Source: JAZFSZ01 sp036446455
GTDB taxonomy: Bacteria > Pseudomonadota > Gammaproteobacteria > Acidiferrobacterales > JAJDNE01
Direction of reading: 5' to 3'
DNA length: 18,596 nt
Assembly: GCA_036446455.1 (NCBI GenBank)
Contig: JAZFSZ010000114.1
Coordinates: forward strand, 1 to 18,596
Below the pieces are notes generated by a model. It did not search any database. It saw nothing but the letters and a program-made list of their open reading frames with translations, and had not been told where the DNA came from. A program made the position numbers and the translations under genes. This document shows, in pieces, positions 13,792 through 18,596 of the stretch. The stretch's first letter is position 1; every line of letters starts with the position of its first letter.

Positions 13792-14811
13792 TTGACTGAA
13801 CAACAATCATCGCACTCCCCGTTGCATCCCTACGAAACCCTCACTCCGGATGTGATTCTCGACGCCGTAGAGACCTACGGCTACCACTGCAGCGGTGAGC
13901 TACTGCCCCTGAACAGCTATGAAAACCGGGTCTATCGAGTCGGTACCGATACCGGACCCCTGGCAGCCAAGTTCTACCGCCCCGATCGCTGGTCTGATGA
14001 CGCCATCCTGGAAGAGCATCGTTTCACCCAAATGTTGATGGAGCATGAGATCCCGGCGGTGGCGCCACTGGCAGACAGCGGCGGTAAAACACTGAATACG
14101 CATGCTGGATTTCGTTTTTCGTTGTTTGCCTGGCAACCCGGCCGGGTTCCGGAATTAAATCGGCCGCAGGAATTTGAGATCGTCGGTCGCTACATCGGAA
14201 GATTACATGCGTTGGCGAAAACCGAAGTCTTCACCCATCGACCTACACTTACGGTTACCGCCTTCGGTAATGACGCAGTTGACTACATTCGTCAGCACAA
14301 TTTTATCCCCATGCATCTTGAAGAGGCCTACCAGACCCTGACGTCGCAACTACTGGATGTGATTCATGACCGCTTCGCGTCCCTGCCCCAGCTTCAGAAC
14401 ATACGACTGCATGGCGACTGTCATCTGGGAAACCTGTTGTGGATCGACGCCAGTCCCCACATTGTAGATTTTGATGACTGTCGCATGGGACCGGCGGTGC
14501 AAGACCTGTGGATGTTGCTCTCCGGTGAAGCGGCCGAGCAGGAAACACAGCTTGCAAATGTATTAAAAGGTTATCTGCAATTTTGTGAATTTGACACAAC
14601 ACAACTGCTGCTGATTGAACCCCTGCGCACCTTGCGCATGCTGCATTACAGCGCCTGGCTGGCACAGCGATGGGATGATCCTGCCTTTCCCATGGCCTTC
14701 CCCTGGTTCAATACCACCCGCTACTGGGAGGAACAGATTCTCAGCCTGCGTGAGCAACAGGCTCTGTTAAATGAGGCGCCACTGCAGTATCGGCCGGAAC
14801 CCACCGGTTAG
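13792..14811 (+). CDS. srkA: Stress response kinase A (SrkA/YihE), protein kinase-like
   Basis: Ser/Thr protein kinase of the aminoglycoside-phosphotransferase fold, which in E. coli protects against stress-induced death. From the TTG start it has 339 aa. Blocks shared with E. coli are PLNSYENRVY, KFYRPDRWSDDAILEEH (likely ATP lysine K60), the catalytic loop RLHGDCHLGNLLW (D209, N214) and the metal-binding VDFDD (D226), then GPAVQDLWMLLSG. I chose TTG 13792 because its product starts where SrkA proteins start; the frame also opens at GTG 13720, which adds 24 residues unlike the family and lies 15 nt from the prlC start. It is divergent from prlC, and gorA follows 54 nt later. Confidence 0.92.
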   Translation: MTEQQSSHSPLHPYETLTPDVILDAVETYGYHCSGELLPLNSYENRVYRVGTDTGPLAAKFYRPDRWSDDAILEEHRFTQMLMEHEIPAVAPLADSGGKTLNTHAGFRFSLFAWQPGRVPELNRPQEFEIVGRYIGRLHALAKTEVFTHRPTLTVTAFGNDAVDYIRQHNFIPMHLEEAYQTLTSQLLDVIHDRFASLPQLQNIRLHGDCHLGNLLWIDASPHIVDFDDCRMGPAVQDLWMLLSGEAAEQETQLANVLKGYLQFCEFDTTQLLLIEPLRTLRMLHYSAWLAQRWDDPAFPMAFPWFNTTRYWEEQILSLREQQALLNEAPLQYRPEPTG

Positions 14812-14865
14812 ACAACAGTCTTCTGGTAAACTTGTAACAGGTAGTTTCACTCGAAAGGATCCATC

Positions 14866-16218
14866 ATGAGTCGTCATTATGATTTTCTCACCATTGGTGC
14901 CGGCAGTGGCGGCATTGCCGCCACCAATCGCGCTGCTGCCTATGGCGCCAGGGCTGTGCGTATCGAAAAAGATCGCATCGGTGGCACCTGCGTCAATGTC
15001 GGGTGTGTTCCCAAAAAAGTGATGTGGAATGCTGCCGCCATTGCAGAAACCCTGCGTGACGCGCCGGATTACGGGTTCAAGCTCACACTGGACGAATTTG
15101 ACTGGCCGACCATCAAACAGGCGCGTGACAAATATATCGAGCGACTGAATGCTATTTATCACCGCGTCGGCATACAGAACAATGTCGATTATATCGAGGG
15201 CAAAGCCCGCTTTACCGGTCCCAACTCAGTTGAGGTGAATGGTGAGACTATTACCGCGGAACATATTCTCATTGCTGTGGGTGGCTACCCCACGGTGCCG
15301 GACCTTCCCGGCGCCGAACTTGGTATCACCAGTGATGGTTTTTTTGAGCTTGAGCAACAACCCAAACGCGTTGCTGTCATTGGTGCCGGTTATATCGCCG
15401 TGGAATTTGCCGGCCTGCTGGCCTCGCTGGGGTCGGAAGTCACCATGATATTGCGTGGTGGGTCTTTCCTGCGTTGGTTTGATTCCACCATTCGCGAAAC
15501 ACTGCTGGAAGAAATGCAAAAGGCTGGTGTCAATATCATGACAGGTATTCACTTGCAGTCGTTGCAAAAAGAAAAAAATAATACGGTGGCGTTACATAAC
15601 ACTGATGGCAATATTTATGGTGGATTCGATTCCGTCATCTGGGCCATTGGTCGGGAACCGGCTACGAGTGCTCTGCAACTCGAAGCGGCCGGTGTTACGT
15701 TAGACGAGCGCGGTTATATTTCCACCGATGATTATCAAAATACCAACGTCAGCGGAATATATGCAGTGGGGGATGTCACCGGTCGGGTACAACTCACGCC
15801 GGTGGCCATTGCCGCTGGTCGGCGCCTCGCCGACAGGTTGTTCGACGGTCAGGCTGAAGCCAAACTCGATTACAATAATATCGCCAGCGTCGTCTTTAGC
15901 CATCCGCCTATCGGCACTGTGGGATTGACCGAAGATGAGGCGCACGAGCAGTTTGGCGAGGGTGCCGTCAAAGTGTATCAGTCACGCTTTACCAATATGT
16001 ATTACGCTGTAACAAAACACAAAACACCAACGGTGGTTAAACTGGTTACCGTTGGTGAAAAAGAAAAAATCATCGGTTGTCATGTCATTGGCATGCAGGC
16101 CGATGAAATCATTCAGGGATTTGCGGTGGCGATTAAAATGGGTGCATGCAAAAAAGATTTTGACAATACCGTGGCCATTCACCCTACCGCCGGCGAAGAA
16201 CTGGTGACGTTGAGATAA
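14866..16218 (+). CDS. gorA: Glutathione-disulfide reductase
   Basis: Cytoplasmic FAD enzyme that regenerates glutathione from its disulfide with NADPH. The 450-aa protein carries the FAD motif GAGSGGIAATNRAA (11-24) and the redox pair C42/C47 in GGTCVNVGCVPKK. The NADPH Rossmann block GAGYIAVEFAGLLASLG is followed by two arginines in ILRGGSFLRWF at the positions that give NADPH preference in the E. coli enzyme. The catalytic H439-P-T with EE444-445 lies at the C-terminus. These separate it from lipoamide and mercuric reductases. The ATG follows AAAGGA at a normal distance. It heads a plus-strand run with the carbonic anhydrase gene 3 nt downstream, suggesting an operon. Confidence 0.95.
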   Translation: MSRHYDFLTIGAGSGGIAATNRAAAYGARAVRIEKDRIGGTCVNVGCVPKKVMWNAAAIAETLRDAPDYGFKLTLDEFDWPTIKQARDKYIERLNAIYHRVGIQNNVDYIEGKARFTGPNSVEVNGETITAEHILIAVGGYPTVPDLPGAELGITSDGFFELEQQPKRVAVIGAGYIAVEFAGLLASLGSEVTMILRGGSFLRWFDSTIRETLLEEMQKAGVNIMTGIHLQSLQKEKNNTVALHNTDGNIYGGFDSVIWAIGREPATSALQLEAAGVTLDERGYISTDDYQNTNVSGIYAVGDVTGRVQLTPVAIAAGRRLADRLFDGQAEAKLDYNNIASVVFSHPPIGTVGLTEDEAHEQFGEGAVKVYQSRFTNMYYAVTKHKTPTVVKLVTVGEKEKIIGCHVIGMQADEIIQGFAVAIKMGACKKDFDNTVAIHPTAGEELVTLR

Positions 16219-16221
16219 ACA

Positions 16222-16752
16222 ATGGCTATTCGACCCTATCAGAATATTTCCCCCAGTCTGGGAAAGCGTGTTTACATAGATGCCTCCGCGGTTGTCATTG
16301 GTGATGTTGTGCTGGGTGACGATTGCTCGGTGTGGCCAATGGCAGTCATACGCGGGGACGTAAACCATATTCGTATCGGTCAGCGCAGCAATATTCAGGA
16401 TGGCACCGTCGTGCATGTAACCCATCGCTACAGCGCCAATGCTGAAGGCCATGCCGTTTTTATCGGTGATGATGTAACCATTGGCCACAATGTTACCGTG
16501 CACGGCTGCACCATCGAAGATCGCTGCCTGATTGGAATTGGCAGCACCATTCTTGATGAGGCCGTGATTCATACCAATGTACTGCTGGGCGCCAGCAGCC
16601 TGGTGAGCGAGGGAAAAGAACTGGAAAGTGGATTCCTTTATCTAGGCGCACCGGCAAAGAAGGTACGTGAGCTGACCGATGAAGAAATGGCCTGGTTTGA
16701 ATATTCGGCAAAACATTATCAAGATCTGAAAAACGACTATCTTTCACAATAA
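16222..16752 (+). CDS. yrdA: Gamma-class carbonic anhydrase family protein (YrdA type)
   Basis: Left-handed beta-helix protein of the gamma carbonic anhydrase superfamily, 176 aa. Hexapeptide-style repeats (for example IGDVVLGDDCSVWPMAVIRG and IGDDVTIGHNVTVHG) span about residues 15-130. The three zinc histidines align with H65 (QDGTVVHVTH), H89 and H94 (GHNVTVHG). The tail LESGFLYLGAPAKKVRELT followed by DEEMAWFEYSAKHY matches E. coli YrdA. Catalytic activity is unproven for most bacterial YrdA proteins, so the name states family, not reaction. The start lies 3 nt after gorA, implying coupling. The signal peptidase gene starts 20 nt downstream. Confidence 0.92.
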   Translation: MAIRPYQNISPSLGKRVYIDASAVVIGDVVLGDDCSVWPMAVIRGDVNHIRIGQRSNIQDGTVVHVTHRYSANAEGHAVFIGDDVTIGHNVTVHGCTIEDRCLIGIGSTILDEAVIHTNVLLGASSLVSEGKELESGFLYLGAPAKKVRELTDEEMAWFEYSAKHYQDLKNDYLSQ

Positions 16753-16772
16753 ATATAGATGAAGTGAAAAAA

Positions 16773-17462
16773 ATGGAAATAAAACCAAAATATAAAGAGT
16801 GGACCAAGTTGGCGCGCGACATAATGCTGCTGGCACTATTGATATTTGGTGCACGCTCCGCCATTGCCGACTGGAATCATGTGCCAACCGGTTCGATGAA
16901 GCCGACCATCGTGGAAGGTGACCTTATATTTGTAAATCGACTGGCATATGATCTGAAGGTTCCATTCACCACATGGCATATCGCCAAATGGGACGACCCG
17001 AAACATAATGAGATTGTGGTGTTCTTTTCACCAGCCAATGGTGACCGACTGGTCAAACGCATTGTTGGCGTGCCGGGCGATACAGTTGCCATGCATCGAA
17101 ACCGGGTTTTTCTCAACGGTAAACCATTATCATATATACCACTGGACAAGAAATTCCTTCGGCCTCTCACGGAGAGCGATCAAAAACGCTATCAGTTTGC
17201 ACTGGAGCAGTTGATGGGCAATTCTCATCCGGTGATGATATTGGGCGACGACCCTCCCGGCAGCACCTTCGGCCCGATAATGATTCCTGCTGGCAAGTAT
17301 CTGGTGCTGGGGGACAATCGCGATAACAGTGCCGACTCACGTTACATTGGTTTGATTGATCGCAATGCCATCGTCGGTCGTGCGACCAGTATTATAGCAT
17401 CGTGGAACCGCGACCACTTTTATCTTCCCCGCAAAGATCGCTTTTTTGTTTCCCTCCCGTGA
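16773..17462 (+). CDS. lepB: Signal peptidase I (short, single membrane segment)
   Basis: Membrane serine protease that removes signal peptides from exported proteins. The 229-aa protein has one N-terminal transmembrane segment (about 16-33, RDIMLLALLIFGARSAIA). The nucleophile S41 lies in VPTGSMKPTI and the general base K95 in GDRLVKRIVGVPGD. The box E sequence VLGDNRDNSADSRYIGLI completes the S26 family set. I chose ATG 16773, which has a GAAGTG site upstream; the frame also opens at GTG 16764 with no ribosome site. It is shorter than E. coli LepB (324 aa, two membrane segments) and is not next to rnc or lepA, so it may be a second, specialised signal peptidase. Its stop overlaps the next gene's GTG. 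Confidence 0.93.
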   Translation: MEIKPKYKEWTKLARDIMLLALLIFGARSAIADWNHVPTGSMKPTIVEGDLIFVNRLAYDLKVPFTTWHIAKWDDPKHNEIVVFFSPANGDRLVKRIVGVPGDTVAMHRNRVFLNGKPLSYIPLDKKFLRPLTESDQKRYQFALEQLMGNSHPVMILGDDPPGSTFGPIMIPAGKYLVLGDNRDNSADSRYIGLIDRNAIVGRATSIIASWNRDHFYLPRKDRFFVSLP

Positions 17463-18187
17463 GCGATCAGAAAAATCTACCGGTAAAATTCCCGGTAAAA
17501 ATCAATCTGGCCAATTGGGTAGTCTGGCGCATTCTGTTTGCCACCACGGAGGGGCGCATACTGGCCACCGGTATCATCCTGTCGGTAGTAGGGTTACTGA
17601 TTATGGCCATCACCGCGCTATGGTCACCGCAAAACGCGAGCATGATGGGCGCCTTGACTATTACCAATATCGCCTTTGGTCGTGCGGTGAGCATGTCGAT
17701 TGGCTATGCTGCCGGGTACGGGCACGCCATGGTGGTGCCGGTCAACATGGTCGTTGAAACAATTCTGGTGCTTTTATTTTACCCATTGTTCATTTTTAGC
17801 CTGAAAAAACTGGTTGTATTTCCCGCATTGAAGCGCCTTCTTGATCGTGCTCATCAGGCCGCCGTTCAACACGAAGATAAAGTACGAAAATACGGCATCA
17901 TCGGCCTATTGATATTTGTCTGGTTTCCGTTCTGGATGACCGGCCCAGTGGTCGGTTGCACCATTGGCCATTTACTGGAATTACCGGTTTGGCTCAACCT
18001 GTCGGTGGTGCTGATCGGTACCTATATCGCCATGGCGGCCTGGGGCTATGTGTTGTTCAGCATTCAGTCGCATGCCGCCGACCTGGGGTCATGGGCGCCA
18101 GTACTCATTGTGGGAATCATTGTGGCAATTGTTGTCGTGGGATATCTATTGAATAAACAGCGCGGCAATAATGGTGAAAACAACTGA
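17459..18187 (+). CDS. Polytopic membrane protein, small multidrug export-like (PF06695-like)
   Basis: Integral inner-membrane protein of 242 aa with about six hydrophobic segments. The KYGIIGLLIFVWFPFWMTGP stretch, a YG-(L/I)-x-LF-x-PxxxTG-type block, and the re-entrant-looking glycine-rich regions resemble the small multidrug export protein family. Transport of drugs is not established for that family, so function is open. The GTG at 17459-17461 overlaps the lepB stop by four bases (GTGA), a typical coupling arrangement, and no separate ribosome site is seen. The frame also opens at GTG 17402, but that extension lies within lepB. A CCCC/GGGG stem follows the stop (18191-18209) without a U-run, so the operon's terminator is unclear. 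Confidence 0.65.
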   Translation: MSDQKNLPVKFPVKINLANWVVWRILFATTEGRILATGIILSVVGLLIMAITALWSPQNASMMGALTITNIAFGRAVSMSIGYAAGYGHAMVVPVNMVVETILVLLFYPLFIFSLKKLVVFPALKRLLDRAHQAAVQHEDKVRKYGIIGLLIFVWFPFWMTGPVVGCTIGHLLELPVWLNLSVVLIGTYIAMAAWGYVLFSIQSHAADLGSWAPVLIVGIIVAIVVVGYLLNKQRGNNGENN

Positions 18188-18369
18188 TGGCCCCGGCAAC
18201 TTTTGGGGGAGGTGGAATATGTCCAACTGTCGTCTATCGTTATTTATTCTACAAAGGATGTGTCGATTCGGATTTTCGTATTTCTACTACTGAATACGCA
18301 CTACCTAATATTTAATCCCTGTGATTTTTTCTATGCAGCTAGTAAGAATAGCCTCGTATTTTCATCCAT

Positions 18370-18403
18370 AAAAAACCAGATGGGATTTACCAACCCCATC
18401 TGG
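18370..18403 (-). terminator. Intrinsic terminator of the right-edge minus-strand gene
   Basis: On the minus strand CCAGATGGG/CCCATCTGG form a perfect 9-bp stem (18395-18403 with 18376-18384, 10-nt loop) followed directly by TTTTTT. It lies 30 nt after the stop of the partial gene at the right edge. On the plus strand the stem is followed by CTTAATCTT, too weak to count on. The rest of 18188-18432 is AT-rich and shows no gene. Confidence 0.88.
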
Positions 18404-18432
18404 CTTAATCTTAAGTCGTTCTTTTTATTTAC

Positions 18433-18596
18433 TTACTTCTTTTCGAGTGCCTTAACTTTCTTCTCAAGCTTCTTAATTTTCTTATTTATCTTGGAGAAGT
18501 TATACCACTGCTCGCCGGCAACAGGATACATCAGCTGGGAACCATAAACTCTCCACGACTCATCCCAGTTTGCCGGATTTTTGAAGCCAAGCAACC
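18433..18596 (-). CDS. 3' end of an unrecognised gene, lysine-rich coiled-coil tail (partial)
   Basis: The C-terminal 53 codons of a minus-strand gene that enters from the right edge; the start lies outside. The visible part has an aromatic segment (NPANWDESWRVYGSQLMYP, then AGEQWYNF). It ends in a tail with leucine/isoleucine at heptad-like positions and many lysines (KINKKIKKLEKKVKALEKK), a likely short coiled coil. The frame ends at TAA 18433-18435, followed by a strong intrinsic terminator, so I think it is a genuine gene end. I do not recognise the family. The lysine-rich, AT-rich coding differs from the neighbouring operon. Confidence 0.6.
   Translation of the reverse strand, partial: LLGFKNPANWDESWRVYGSQLMYPVAGEQWYNFSKINKKIKKLEKKVKALEKK

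Noticed and set aside
16764..16772. GTG start for lepB three codons upstream
   Set aside because: No ribosome site precedes it, and the GAAGTG it is part of is better read as the ribosome site for ATG 16773.
17402..17458. Upstream GTG start for the membrane protein
   Set aside because: The extension lies wholly within lepB; the GTGA overlap at 17459 is the usual coupling geometry.
18203..18547. Plus-strand open frame of 114 codons at the right edge
   Set aside because: It is antisense to the partial gene and terminator and consists of Phe/Ser/Leu runs from an AT-rich region.
1..18596. CRISPR array, tRNA/rRNA genes, IS elements, phage genes
   Set aside because: No regularly spaced repeats, cloverleaf-like segments, transposase or phage protein motifs were seen by eye in any part of the window.

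Overview
The window is a gene-dense stretch of a gammaproteobacterial chromosome. The evidence is the gene set: oligopeptidase A next to a TIGR04211-type SH3 protein, SrkA, a YrdA-type gamma carbonic anhydrase, a Fur-boxed iron locus, and a glycine-cleavage operon with a split P-protein. That split, and the absence of enteric-style gcvP, point to an environmental lineage near the Chromatiales/Thiotrichales rather than an enteric; this is inference. I see no phage, IS element, CRISPR array, tRNA or rRNA.

Layout. (A) 1-4972, minus strand: a sigma70-like promoter, a tandem glycine riboswitch with an intrinsic terminator, then lipA-gcvT-gcvH-gcvPA-tpx, ending in a REP-like palindrome that contains the tpx stop codon. 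(B) 5068-9162, minus strand: an iron locus. A Fur box lies inside a promoter upstream of a 17-codon small ORF that overlaps the start of an outer-membrane barrel protein, followed by the ferric-iron binding protein fbpA and the fused permease fbpB. No ATPase gene is present. (C) 9163-9608: a gene-free stretch leading to an orphan PhnD-like binding protein on the plus strand, closed by a strong bidirectional terminator. (D) 10500-13705, minus strand: prlC, an SH3-domain membrane-anchored protein, and an exported DUF4124-glutaredoxin protein. (E) 13792-18187, plus strand: srkA, then gorA, a gamma carbonic anhydrase, a short signal peptidase I and a small-multidrug-export-like membrane protein, tightly packed. 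(F) 18370-18596: terminator and 3' end of an unrecognised lysine-rich gene entering from the right on the minus strand.

How the genes work together. Block A is a glycine-sensing module. LipA makes the lipoyl group carried by GcvH, and GcvT and GcvPA supply two of the catalytic parts. The PLP-binding subunit GcvPB is missing here and its usual place is taken by thiol peroxidase. Block B reads as an iron-starvation locus in which the barrel protein could bring ferric iron into the periplasm for FbpA. Blocks A, D and E also share a thiol/redox theme (Tpx, exported glutaredoxin, glutathione reductase), but nothing in the sequence shows that they are co-regulated.

The most unusual observations are the shared 13-base arms in both riboswitch aptamers, the coupled small ORF under the Fur-controlled promoter, and the lipA-first/tpx-last glycine operon without gcvPB. 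All positions and motifs were read by eye; no database search or folding program was run.
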